Assembly (NCBI GenBank): GCA_964579765.1
Contig: CAZOIK010000203.1
Coordinates: 1 to 16,909 of the forward strand
Origin: DATNBT01 sp964579765
GTDB taxonomy: Bacteria > Acidobacteriota > Vicinamibacteria > Vicinamibacterales > CAVVIG01
Direction: 5' to 3'
Length of the DNA stretch: 16,909 nucleotides
The notes beneath the pieces were generated by a model, which was given only the letters and a program-made list of their open reading frames with translations, did no database searches and had not been told where the DNA came from. Shown one piece after another: positions 1 through 6,439 of this stretch (position 1 is the stretch's first letter; each line of letters opens with the position of its first letter). A program made the position numbers and the translations under genes.

Positions 1-566
1 GCGCCGTACGACATGCCGATGGCGCCGTGCTCGGCGAGGATCACGCGCTGTTCTTCGACGGGCAGCTGCGCGAAGCGGCCACTGCGCCGCAGCGGGTAGA
101 ACACGGCCCACTTCCACTCCGTGTTGAGCACGGTGCGCCGCGGACGGTGCAGCAGGACGTCCGCGAGATCGGGCTCGTAGCCGAGCGCGTACGTGCGGCC
201 GAGCATCGTGTACTCGGGCTTCTGCACGAGCGCGTCGAAGGGCGCCGCGTTGAAGACCGGTCGGACGCGATCGAGAAAGAAGCCCGGGTCTTCGCTGAAC
301 GTCAGCAGGCCGACGCCGCGCGGATCGTTGACGTCCTCGTAGACGACGCCGGCGACGCCGGCACGGTCGAGCGCGGCGCCGAGCGCGCGGGGGCCGTTCG
401 CGTCGATGCAGCCGCCGAACGCCAGAAACTGCATGAACAGCCGCTGGTTGAGGCGCTGCGGCTGGCCGTCCTTCATCCCGCCCTTCTCGAAGACGTCGGG
501 CGGCTCGGGTCCGCGCCGCGTGCCGGCGGCGTGGCCGGACGGCGCGGCGGTCGTGGGGTCTGCCAT
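1..566 (-). CDS. Chlorite dismutase family protein, C-terminal part cut off by window edge
   Basis: An open frame on the minus strand starts at ATG 566-564 and runs off position 1 without a stop, giving 188 complete codons. The N-terminus is a low-complexity Ala/Gly/Pro leader of about 25 residues with no signal peptide. Typical chlorite dismutase/HemQ-family features follow: RLFMQFLAFGG near residue 42, GRTYALGYE about two-thirds along, then WAVFYPLRRSGRF and LPVEEQ..ILAEHGAIGMSYG, matching the family's W-x-x-YP...LP-x-EER...EHG-x-x-G-x-x-Y region. The family includes chlorite dismutases and coproheme decarboxylases. The heme-binding His normally lies just after this region, so it is outside the window and the activity cannot be assigned. 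The gene diverges from the ferredoxin gene. TATACT (minus strand, 579-574) may be a -10 box only a few bases from the ATG. Confidence 0.85.
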   Translation of the reverse strand, partial: MADPTTAAPSGHAAGTRRGPEPPDVFEKGGMKDGQPQRLNQRLFMQFLAFGGCIDANGPRALGAALDRAGVAGVVYEDVNDPRGVGLLTFSEDPGFFLDRVRPVFNAAPFDALVQKPEYTMLGRTYALGYEPDLADVLLHRPRRTVLNTEWKWAVFYPLRRSGRFAQLPVEEQRVILAEHGAIGMSYG

Positions 567-583
567 AGCGGCCAGTATAGTCC

Positions 584-599
584 GCGCTCGAAGGAGCGC
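584..599. promoter_or_regulatory. 6-bp inverted repeat between divergent genes
   Basis: GCGCTC (584-589) and GAGCGC (594-599) form a perfect 6-bp inverted repeat around GAAG. It lies just upstream of TATACT (minus-strand reading, 579-574), so a protein bound here would cover the likely promoter of the chlorite-dismutase-family gene. Such dyads are easy to get by chance in GC-rich DNA, so this is a weak operator candidate. Confidence 0.25.
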
Positions 600-609
600 A
601 GACCTCCTG

Positions 610-638
610 TGGAAAATGACGGAGCTTTCCGATAGGAT
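610..638 (+). promoter_or_regulatory. Possible sigma70-type promoter of the ferredoxin gene
   Basis: TGGAAA (610-615) and TAGGAT (633-638) are separated by 17 bp and each matches four of six positions of the -35 and -10 consensus. The implied transcript would start near 645 and would contain GGAGG at 648-652, which lies 15 bases before the ATG at 668 and is rather distant for a Shine-Dalgarno site. This is pattern matching only. Confidence 0.25.
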
Positions 639-667
639 CTTGGGCCCGGAGGCGAAGACGCACAACG

Positions 668-1042
668 ATGCCATTCATCATTACTGATCCCTGTATCGAA
701 ACGAAGGACACGGCCTGCGTGGACGTGTGCCCGGTTGACTGCATTCACCCGCGCAAGGACGAGGCCGAGTTCGCGCAGGCGACCATGCTCTACATCCACC
801 CGGAAGAGTGCATCGACTGCGGCGCCTGCGTCCCGGCGTGCCCCGTCGCGGCGATCTACGAGAGCCCCGACGCGACGCCCGCGCACCAGAAGGATCTGAT
901 CGAAGCGAACGCCATCTACCGCAACGGCGACGCCGACACGATGGCGCAGGCGGAAGCGATCGTGAAGAAGCACGTCGCCGACCACGCCGACATCATGGCG
1001 GTTCCGGCGGCGGAGCGTCAGGCCGCGCACGCCAGATTCTAG
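668..1042 (+). CDS. fdxA: 7Fe ferredoxin ([3Fe-4S][4Fe-4S], FdxA type)
   Basis: The 124-residue product is a small soluble electron carrier. The cysteine pattern is that of 7Fe ferredoxins: C9, C17, C21 and C25 in the first motif, then C48-x2-C51-x2-C54-x3-C58-P. By comparison with Azotobacter ferredoxin I, C9/C17/C58 should hold the [3Fe-4S] cluster, C21/C48/C51/C54 the [4Fe-4S] cluster, and C25 should be the free Cys beside it. The roughly 65-residue C-terminal tail (DLIEANAIYRNGD..., ending ARF) is usual for this type. GGAGG at 648-652 is a distant ribosome site. The stop codon at 1040-1042 shares its last base with the start of an octamer repeat that fills the gap to xthA. The redox partner is not evident from the neighbours. 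Confidence 0.94.
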   Translation: MPFIITDPCIETKDTACVDVCPVDCIHPRKDEAEFAQATMLYIHPEECIDCGACVPACPVAAIYESPDATPAHQKDLIEANAIYRNGDADTMAQAEAIVKKHVADHADIMAVPAAERQAAHARF

Positions 1043-1131
1043 AATTGCAGAATGGCAGGATGGCAGCATGGCAGGATTGATTGCAGGCTTGGATCAATCC
1101 CGCCATTCTGCCCTTCTGCAATCCTGCAATG
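1042..1131. repeat. Octamer-based inverted repeat, copy 1 (ferredoxin-xthA gap)
   Basis: The left half is a run of degenerate octamers: GAATTGCA, GAATGGCA, GGATGGCA, GCATGGCA, GGATTGAT. The right half (1094-1131) is the same type of sequence inverted and ends CTGCAATCCTGCAATG. By eye, the two halves can pair as a hairpin of about 40 bp with roughly six mismatches around a short loop near 1082-1092. The element begins on the last base of the ferredoxin stop codon and ends with the xthA ATG, so it is the whole intercistronic region and no Shine-Dalgarno site is present. The right 38 bases match copy 2 (1920-1957) at 34 positions. I do not recognise a named repeat family. Confidence 0.85.
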
Positions 1132-1878
1132 AAGATCGCGACCTGGAACGTCAACGGCATCCGGGCGCGCCACGCGCAGGTCGAAGACTGGATCGCGCGC
1201 GACCGCCCGGACGTCGTCTGTCTGCAGGAGATCAAGGCCAGCGCCGACCAGGTGCCCGCGTCCCTCTTCGGGATGGAGGGCTACTGGTGCTACTGGCACG
1301 GCGAGAAGGGGTACTCCGGCGTCGGGCTCCACGTGAGCCGGGCGCTCGCCGCCGAGCGTCCCGCGTTTTCCCATCCTGAGTTCAACTTCGAAAACAGAAT
1401 CGCCGCCGTCGATCTGGGCGACCTCACGATCGCGTCGGTGTACGTGCCGAACGGCGGCAAGGACTACGCGGCGAAGCTGCGCTTCCTCGAGGCGCTCGAC
1501 GCGTACGCCGAGTCGTTCGCCGGCGGCCAGCGCCGCCTCGTCCTGTGCGGCGATCTGAACGTCGCCCTCACCGACCGCGACGTGCACGTGAAGGAGCGCA
1601 AGGCGAAGGCGATCGGCCAGCAGCCGGACGAGCGCGCGCTGATGGCGCGCATCCTCAGCCGCGGCCTCGTGGACGTCCAGCGGCAGCTTCACCCCGACCG
1701 CGACGACATCTTCACGTGGTGGCCGCCGTGGCGGAACATGCGGCAGCGCAACATCGGCTGGCGCATCGACTACATCTTCGCGAGCGCCGCGCTCGCCGCC
1801 ACCGCCACCGGCTGCCCCGTCCTCGCCGACGTCGGCACGAGCGACCACGCCCCCGTGATGGCGACGTTCGACTCATGA
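1129..1878 (+). CDS. xthA: Exodeoxyribonuclease III (AP endonuclease, EEP family)
   Basis: The 249-residue product repairs abasic sites and removes 3'-blocking groups in base-excision repair, acting in the cytoplasm with Mg2+. Family motifs occur in order: MKIATWNVNGIRAR (N7), CLQEIKA (E34), VYVPNGG (Y105), CGDLNVA (D142, N144), WRIDYIF (D214) and TSDHAPV (D239, H240). The start at 1129 gives the normal family N-terminus; the longer frame from 1081 would only add residues encoded by the repeat. The ATG is the last codon of octamer repeat copy 1 and has no Shine-Dalgarno site. The stop TGA (1876-1878) runs straight into repeat copy 2. Length and active-site residues are normal, so the gene looks functional. 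Confidence 0.96.
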   Translation: MKIATWNVNGIRARHAQVEDWIARDRPDVVCLQEIKASADQVPASLFGMEGYWCYWHGEKGYSGVGLHVSRALAAERPAFSHPEFNFENRIAAVDLGDLTIASVYVPNGGKDYAAKLRFLEALDAYAESFAGGQRRLVLCGDLNVALTDRDVHVKERKAKAIGQQPDERALMARILSRGLVDVQRQLHPDRDDIFTWWPPWRNMRQRNIGWRIDYIFASAALAATATGCPVLADVGTSDHAPVMATFDS

Positions 1879-1957
1879 ATTGCAGAATGGCAGAATTGCA
1901 GAATTGAAGAATTCTGAAATCAATGCTGCCATTCTGCCCTTCTGCCATCCTGCGATG
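1877..1957. repeat. Octamer-based inverted repeat, copy 2 (xthA-pepT gap)
   Basis: The element opens with GAATTGCAGAATGGCAG, identical over 17 bases to the opening of copy 1, followed by GAATTGCA and GAATTGAA. Its right half, 1920-1957, inverts the motif and ends CTGCCATCCTGCGATG, where the final ATG is the pepT start. The halves can pair over about 32 positions with about six mismatches. As in copy 1, the element fills the gap between the stop codon of one gene and the start codon of the next. Confidence 0.85.
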
Positions 1958-3196
1958 TCACACGTCTTAGATCGATTTCTCCGCTACGTGCGGTACGACA
2001 CGCGCGCGGATGACAGCTCCTCGTCTTCCCCGAGCACCGCGTCGCAGCTGGTGTTCCAGCGCGACCTCGTCGCTGAGCTGCAGGCGCTCGGCCTCGCCGA
2101 CGCGGCGGTTGACGCGAACGGCTACGTCATGGCGACCATTCCGGCGACGACGAAGAAGTCGTCCGTGCCGGCGATTGGGTTCATCGCGCACGTCGATACG
2201 TCGCCCGAGATGCCCGGCGCGGGCGTGACGCCGATCGTCCACGCCAACTACGACGGCCGCGATCTCGTGCTCCCGGACGATCCCACGGCGGTGCTGCGGC
2301 TCTCCCAGATCCCGGCGCTCGCGGATCAGATGGGCCACGACATCGTCACCGCCTCGGGCACGACGCTGCTCGGCGCGGACGACAAGGCGGGCGTCGCGGA
2401 GATCGTCACGGCCGCCGAGTTCCTGCTGGCGCATCCGGAGATTCCGCACGGCGTGATCCGGATTGCGTTCACGCCGGACGAAGAGATCGGCCGCGGCCCG
2501 GATCACTTCGACGTCGCGACGTTCGGCTGCGCGTGCGCCTACACGCTCGACGGCGGCGGCCGCGGCGAAGTGGAGGCGGAAAGCTTCTCGGCGGATCTCA
2601 TGACCGTGACGTTCCACGGCTTCAACACGCATCCCGGCTACGCGCGGGGGACGATGGTCAACGCGATCAAGATCGCGGCCGCGTTCATCCAGCGGCTGCC
2701 CTCCGGCGAGTTGTCGCCCGAGACGACGGACGGGCGCGCGGGTTTCGTCCACCCCTACATGCAGCAGTCGAGCGTCGAACGGACGACGGTGAAGCTCATC
2801 GTGCGCGACTTCGAGACGGCGGGCCTCGCGGCGAAGGAAGCGCTGGTCGAGCGGCTCGCCCGCGAGGCCGCGGCCGCGTTTCCCGGCGCGCGCGTCGAGA
2901 CCTCGGTCACCCAGCAGTACCGGAACATGCGGGAGGTGCTCGAGCGGCATCCCGAGGTCGTCGCCTCGGCGCACGAGGCCGTGCGGCGCTGCGGCCTCGA
3001 CGTAAAGACACAGTTAATTCGCGGCGGGACCGACGGCTCCCGGCTGTCGTTCATGGGCCTGCCGACGCCGAATCTGTTCGCCGGCGAGCACAACTTCCAC
3101 TCGCGCCTCGAGTGGGTGTCGCGCCAGGACATGGAAAAGGCCGTCGAGGTCGTCGTCGCGCTGGCACGCGTCTGGGAGGAGCGGGCCGCGATGTAA
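1955..3196 (+). CDS. pepT: Peptidase T (tripeptide aminopeptidase, M20B)
   Basis: The 413-residue product releases the N-terminal residue from tripeptides and is a cytosolic di-zinc metallopeptidase. Zinc and catalytic residues expected in PepT are visible: H79 and D81 in AHVDTSPEMPG, D142 in LLGADDKAG, E176/E177 in TPDEEIG, D199 in YTLDGG, and a C-terminal His in GEHNFHSRLEW. Length agrees with E. coli PepT (408). The start at 1955 gives MSHVLDRFLRYVRYDT, the usual N-terminus; in-frame codons upstream are repeat sequence. A Ser run (residues 21-25) and a short TTKKSS insertion are minor oddities. It lies downstream of xthA across repeat copy 2 and 32 bases before the SYLF gene, so co-transcription is possible. 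Confidence 0.96.
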   Translation: MSHVLDRFLRYVRYDTRADDSSSSSPSTASQLVFQRDLVAELQALGLADAAVDANGYVMATIPATTKKSSVPAIGFIAHVDTSPEMPGAGVTPIVHANYDGRDLVLPDDPTAVLRLSQIPALADQMGHDIVTASGTTLLGADDKAGVAEIVTAAEFLLAHPEIPHGVIRIAFTPDEEIGRGPDHFDVATFGCACAYTLDGGGRGEVEAESFSADLMTVTFHGFNTHPGYARGTMVNAIKIAAAFIQRLPSGELSPETTDGRAGFVHPYMQQSSVERTTVKLIVRDFETAGLAAKEALVERLAREAAAAFPGARVETSVTQQYRNMREVLERHPEVVASAHEAVRRCGLDVKTQLIRGGTDGSRLSFMGLPTPNLFAGEHNFHSRLEWVSRQDMEKAVEVVVALARVWEERAAM

Positions 3197-3228
3197 GATA
3201 GATGGCGCACCCGCGAGAGGGAGGACGA

Positions 3229-3912
3229 ATGACCAGCAACGGACTGATGCGAGCGGTCTCGGCAGCCTGCGTGCTGTCAGTGGCGGCGGTGACGGCCTCG
3301 GCCGCGATCTCGGACAAGCTGAAGGATCGGATCGACGAGTCGGCGGCCGTGCTGACCGAGATTCACGCCGCGCCGGACAAGGACATCCCGCAGCAGCTCT
3401 GGGACAACGCCGCGTGCGTCATCGTCATCCCGAACGTGAAGAAGGCGGCGTTCGTCTTCGGCGGCGAGTACGGCAAGGGCCTCATGAGCTGCCACACCAA
3501 GGGCGCGTGGAGCGCGCCGGTGTTCATGGAGCTGCAGAAGGGCAGCTGGGGGCTGCAGATCGGCGCGCAGTCGATCGACCTCGTGCTGCTCGTGAACAAC
3601 GAGCGCGGCATGAAGAAGCTGCTCGGCAGCAAGGTGACGCTCGGCGCCGAGGCGTCGGTGGCCGCGGGGCCGGTCGGCCGCGACGCGCGCGCCGCGACCG
3701 ACGCGCAGATGCACGCCGAGATCCTGTCCTACTCGCGCACGCAGGGGCTGTTTGCCGGCGTCAACCTGTCGGGCGGCGTGCTCAAACCCGACAGCGACGA
3801 CAATGAAGACGTCTACGGCAAGAGGGTCTCGGCGGAGGCAGTGCTCACCGGCGCGAGCGTCAAAGCGCCTGCCGAGGTGCAGCCGTTCATGAAGGCCTTG
3901 CTTCGGAAATAA
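3229..3912 (+). CDS. SYLF/Ysc84-domain lipid-binding protein, exported
   Basis: The 227-residue product begins with a signal peptide: a short positive N-terminus, a hydrophobic stretch of about 15 residues, and a likely cut at TASA before AISDK. The rest is a SYLF (DUF500/Ysc84) domain: IPQQLWDNAACVIVIPNVKKAAFVFGG is the typical opening, followed by KGLMSCH, WSAPVFMEL, SWGLQIGAQSIDLVLLV and an ending that includes SRTQGLFAGVNLSGG. SYLF domains bind phosphoinositides in eukaryotes; bacterial members are mostly periplasmic with undefined roles. The start at 3229 is preferred over the in-frame ATG at 3202 because GGGAGG lies seven bases upstream and the signal peptide then starts correctly. The gene lies between pepT and lepB on the same strand. 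Confidence 0.92.
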   Translation: MTSNGLMRAVSAACVLSVAAVTASAAISDKLKDRIDESAAVLTEIHAAPDKDIPQQLWDNAACVIVIPNVKKAAFVFGGEYGKGLMSCHTKGAWSAPVFMELQKGSWGLQIGAQSIDLVLLVNNERGMKKLLGSKVTLGAEASVAAGPVGRDARAATDAQMHAEILSYSRTQGLFAGVNLSGGVLKPDSDDNEDVYGKRVSAEAVLTGASVKAPAEVQPFMKALLRK

Positions 3913-3920
3913 ATCACGGC

Positions 3921-4619
3921 ATGTCAGAGCAGGACTACCCCGCCCCCGACGTTACGTTCGCGGCCTCCGAGCCGTCCGATCCACCGGCGCCGGTCGCCGA
4001 CACTCCGCCGCCGTTCCCGGCCGAGGCGGCGCCGCACGCCGCCGTCGCCGAACCGCCGCCGCCCGCGCACACGCCCGCGTCCGTTCCGGCGCAGAGCCCC
4101 TGGGCCCGTACCGGCCAGGAACTGCTCGCCGGGCTCAAGACGCTCGTGTCGGCCGCGGTGTACGCGACGCTGATCGTCACGTTCGGTTTTCAGATCGCGC
4201 GCGTGGACGGCCTCAGCATGGCGCCGACGCTCGAGGATCACGATCGCCTGATCGTCAACAAGCTCGTGTACGAGTTCAGCGATCCGCGTCCCGGCGACAT
4301 CGTGATGCTCTACTACCCGCTCAACCCGGAGAAGATGTTCGTCAAGCGCGTCATTGCGAAGGAAGGCGACATCGTCCGGATCGTGGACGGCCACGTGTAC
4401 GTGAACGACGTGCCGCTGCACGACGACTACGTGCCGCCCGAATTCCGCAGCCACGACGACTGGGGCCCGCAGGTCATCCCGCAGGGCTACTACTTCGTCA
4501 TGGGCGATCACCGGAACAACAGCTCCGACAGCCGTCACTGGGGCATGGTGCCGAAGAAGTACATCGTCGGCAAGGTGAAGGTCCGGTGGTGGCCGCTGCA
4601 GGACGCCCGGATCTTCTAG
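3921..4619 (+). CDS. lepB: Signal peptidase I with proline-rich N-terminal extension
   Basis: The 232-residue membrane serine protease cleaves signal peptides from exported proteins. One transmembrane helix (about residues 75-93) precedes the family boxes: the nucleophile in GLSMAPTL (S99), LIVNKLVYEFSDPRPGDIV, the general-base Lys in FVKRVIAKEGD (K142), and GDHRNNSSDSRHWG near residue 195. Box spacing is normal. The first 60 residues are an Ala/Pro-rich, acidic cytoplasmic segment with no predicted fold; such extensions vary between species. The gene begins nine bases after the SYLF stop and ends eight bases before the PilZ gene, so the three may form one unit. No clear Shine-Dalgarno site precedes the ATG. 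Confidence 0.97.
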   Translation: MSEQDYPAPDVTFAASEPSDPPAPVADTPPPFPAEAAPHAAVAEPPPPAHTPASVPAQSPWARTGQELLAGLKTLVSAAVYATLIVTFGFQIARVDGLSMAPTLEDHDRLIVNKLVYEFSDPRPGDIVMLYYPLNPEKMFVKRVIAKEGDIVRIVDGHVYVNDVPLHDDYVPPEFRSHDDWGPQVIPQGYYFVMGDHRNNSSDSRHWGMVPKKYIVGKVKVRWWPLQDARIF

Positions 4620-4626
4620 CCCAGCC

Positions 4627-5274
4627 GTGTCCGACACGCCAGAACCCTGTACCGTCGTCATCGCGACGGCCGACGTCCTGCCTGCGCTCGAGCAGCGTGT
4701 GGCGTCGTTTGGCGGCGAGATCCTCTCGTTCACCGAGGCGCAGGCGCTGCAGGCGCTCGAGACGGTCTCGAGGCGCAAGCCCGGCATCGTCGCCTTCGAG
4801 CGGAGGTTCGCGATCACGCCGCGCGGCGCCGCGCTCATCAACCGCATCAAGGCCGATCCGAAGCTGACGCGGACCGAAGTGCGCGTGGTCGCGCACGACA
4901 GCGACTACGTGCGCGTGTCGCCGCGGAAAGTGGCGGACGGGCAGAAGGCGCTCGACCAGCGCGGTACGCGGCGGGCGCCGCGGTTCAAGATGGCCGACAA
5001 GACCGGCATCTCGATCGACACGCACGCGGGGACGATCATCGACCTGTCGTCGATTGGCGCGATGGTCGTCTCGACCTCGGCGCTCAAGCCGACGCAGGAC
5101 GTGCGGCTGACGCTGACCGACGGGTCGGGCAACGTGCGGTTCAACGGGAAGGTCGCGTGGGCGTCGTTCGAGATCCCGCCCAACAGCGGCCCGCGCTATC
5201 GCGCGGGCATCGAGTTCACGGACGCCGACGCCGCGCTCGTGGACGCGTTCGTGCAGCGGCACAAAGCAGGATGA
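4627..5274 (+). CDS. PilZ-domain protein with receiver-like N-terminal region
   Basis: The 215-residue product starts at GTG 4627. The C-terminal part (about residues 110-215) is a PilZ domain, the standard c-di-GMP receptor: R115-x3-R119 in TRRAPRF and the DLSSIG motif (D139, S141, G144) are both present, so ligand binding is plausible. The N-terminal 95 residues resemble a response-regulator receiver fold (hydrophobic VVIAT strand, alternating helices and strands) but have FERRF where the phosphorylatable Asp would be expected, suggesting a degenerate domain used for protein contact. It follows lepB by eight bases. The output cannot be named from sequence. A reverse-strand GNAT remnant converges on it. 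Confidence 0.87.
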   Translation: MSDTPEPCTVVIATADVLPALEQRVASFGGEILSFTEAQALQALETVSRRKPGIVAFERRFAITPRGAALINRIKADPKLTRTEVRVVAHDSDYVRVSPRKVADGQKALDQRGTRRAPRFKMADKTGISIDTHAGTIIDLSSIGAMVVSTSALKPTQDVRLTLTDGSGNVRFNGKVAWASFEIPPNSGPRYRAGIEFTDADAALVDAFVQRHKAG

Positions 5275-5275
5275 C

Positions 5276-5333
5276 GTAGGGCGACCCTTCGTTCGTGCGT
5301 GACCGTTCGTGGGGCGACCCTTTCAGGGTCGCC
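5276..5333. repeat. Repeat with GTAGGGCGACCCTT core and a 9-bp hairpin
   Basis: GTAGGGCGACCCTT (5276-5289) begins two bases after the PilZ stop codon. A perfect hairpin follows: GGCGACCCT (5313-5321), loop TTC, AGGGTCGCC (5325-5333). The same 14 bases occur inverted at 13933-13946, also just downstream of a gene and in a convergent gap. There is no T-run after the hairpin, so it is not a classical intrinsic terminator, but its position between converging transcripts would suit bidirectional termination or a REP-like element. Confidence 0.6.
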
Positions 5334-5352
5334 GGTCCGCGTTTGTCGCGAC

Positions 5353-5818
5353 CTATCGTGCTGCGCCCAGGTCGAGGTGCAGGAATTGATTGAACGGACT
5401 CTTGCGATACTCGCCGAATGGGCCGCCCTCGACGAAACCGCGCGTGCGGTACAGGGCGAGAGCCGGCGCGAACGGCGCACCTGAACCGGTTTCGAGAGAG
5501 AGGCGCGTGTAGCCGCGCCTCTGCGCCTCCGCGATGATGTGATCGAGAATCCGTGCCGCCACGCCCTTTCTCAGATGCGCATCGGCGGTACGCATCACTT
5601 GATTTCGCCGGACGTCGGGTTGAGTTCCTTCAGCGCGCCGAATCCCAGCAGCTCTTTACCTTCCCACAACGCATAGAAGCAAATCTCCGGGCTTTGCAGT
5701 CCCGACCAATCGAGCGCGAAGACATGTCCCGGCGGAGAGTTGGCATGCATGCGTTCAAGATGCCGCGTCAGCAGCGACTTCACCGCTCGTCTTCGAAGTC
5801 AGCGGGCTTTATCAGCAA
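5353..5818 (-). pseudogene. GNAT acetyltransferase gene broken by two 1-base frameshifts
   Basis: Three minus-strand frames together encode one GNAT N-acetyltransferase. From about 5818 (TTG) the first reads LLIKPADFEDER and stops at about 5785. A second, 5783-5595, reads VKSLLTRHLERMHANSPPG...LGFGALKELNPTSGEIK and stops. A third, 5598-5353, reads MRTADAHLRKGVAARILDHIIAEAQ, then RLSLETGSGAPFAPALALY, to the end. Adding one base at about 5784 (CGGTGAAG read as CGG-GTG-AAG) and one at about 5597 (AAGTGATG read as AAG-TNG-ATG) restores a single frame of about 155 residues, the usual length for this family, with the expected DPRV...GEIKSMRT order. The acetyl-CoA loop R-K-G-V-A is intact. The rebuilt start overlaps the end of the upstream GNAT gene by 20 bases. 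It may be true decay or two deletion errors in the sequence. Confidence 0.78.
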
Positions 5819-6296
5819 GGCTCTTCTCGTATCTCCACACCTCCAGCGGGAACGGTCCCTCGGAGGTGTCGGACGGAACGATCACGTTGCCGACGCACTG
5901 CCATCCGTGCTTCTCATAGAATCGCGCGGCCCGGGCGTTGCCGACCGCGCAGGCCAGCCACGCGATCCGAACACCGTGCGCGAGCATCTGCCCTTCTGCG
6001 TCTGTCATCAGATCCGCCGCGATGCCGGTGCCTCGCGCGGCGGCCGCGACGTAGAGCTGATGCAGCTCGTCGCCGCGGAGCATGACGAACCCGAGCGGCG
6101 CGCCCGCGGCGCCGATGACGCGAACCGAGCCCAGGGCCGAGAAGAGCCGTTCGCGGAAACTCTCGCGTGTCCGACGTTGCACAAGCGCACCGGGGACGAT
6201 CGCGGCATGCGCTTCGTGCCAGCCCTCGAACCAGATCGCCGTCAAGACGTCGATGTCGGACGTGTCTGCGGGACGAGCCGCGTGTGAGCGGGCCAT
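5799..6296 (-). CDS. GNAT family N-acetyltransferase
   Basis: The 165-residue product is a GNAT-fold enzyme that transfers acetyl from acetyl-CoA to an unknown amine. The N-terminal half carries ADTSDIDVLTAIWFEGWHEAHAAIVP, typical of the small-molecule or RimI-like branch. Motif A is LYVAAAARGTGIAADLM with the pyrophosphate-binding loop R88-G-T-G-I-A93, and the motif B region is NARAARFYEKHGWQCVG. It has no signal peptide. It starts at ATG 6296 with no clear Shine-Dalgarno site. Its stop lies inside the reconstructed start of the second, broken GNAT gene, which suggests an ancestral two-gene unit. The upstream gap to purA is 106 bases. Confidence 0.88.
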   Translation of the reverse strand: MARSHAARPADTSDIDVLTAIWFEGWHEAHAAIVPGALVQRRTRESFRERLFSALGSVRVIGAAGAPLGFVMLRGDELHQLYVAAAARGTGIAADLMTDAEGQMLAHGVRIAWLACAVGNARAARFYEKHGWQCVGNVIVPSDTSEGPFPLEVWRYEKSLADKAR

Positions 6297-6305
6297 CGCA
6301 AGCTC

Positions 6306-6402
6306 GGGCCAACTATAAGGCGACTAGCGGCAAGTGGTCTTTCGCTCGCTGACGACGCCTCACTTCGGGCGCCCTCCTTGAAAGGACCGGGGTACCGGAG
6401 CG
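6306..6402. other. Intergenic block downstream of purA with small palindromes
   Basis: This block of about 100 bases separates purA from the GNAT gene. It holds short dyads: GGGCGCCC (6367-6374), CCTTGAAAGG, and CCGG-GGTA-CCGG close to the purA stop. None is followed by a T-run, so no intrinsic terminator can be called. No open frame of interest is seen. Confidence 0.4.
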
Positions 6403-6439
6403 TCAATCCTGCAATGCTGCCATCCTGCAATCCTGCAAT
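6403..6439. repeat. Octamer repeat, copy 3 (one orientation only), inside purA 3' end
   Basis: On the minus strand this reads ATTGCAGG, ATTGCAGG, ATGGCAGC, ATTGCAGG, ATTGA, the same octamer unit as at 1042-1131 and 1877-1957. There is no inverted partner arm here. It codes for the last 12 residues of PurA and supplies its TGA stop. Confidence 0.75.

Noticed and set aside
27..635. Plus-strand open frame of 202 codons at the left edge
   Set aside because: It is antisense to the chlorite-dismutase-family gene; its translation is Arg/Ala-rich low complexity with no domain, as expected for a shadow frame in GC-rich DNA.
1042..1957. Octamer arrays considered as CRISPR or minisatellite
   Set aside because: Units are 8 bases and contiguous, with no spacers and inverted halves; this rules out CRISPR, and the inverted design differs from a simple tandem minisatellite.
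5313..5333. Classical rho-independent terminator after the PilZ gene
   Set aside because: The 9-bp hairpin is perfect but no T-run follows on either strand, so it is listed as a repeat rather than a terminator.
5595..5600. Programmed ribosomal frameshift in the GNAT gene
   Set aside because: There is no slippery heptamer at either site, and two independent shifts would be needed.
5353..5783. Two overlapping small genes coupled by GTGA at 5598-5595
   Set aside because: Joined, they match one GNAT domain across the junction (GEIK then MRTA), and a second frameshift upstream restores the N-terminus, so a broken single gene explains the data better.
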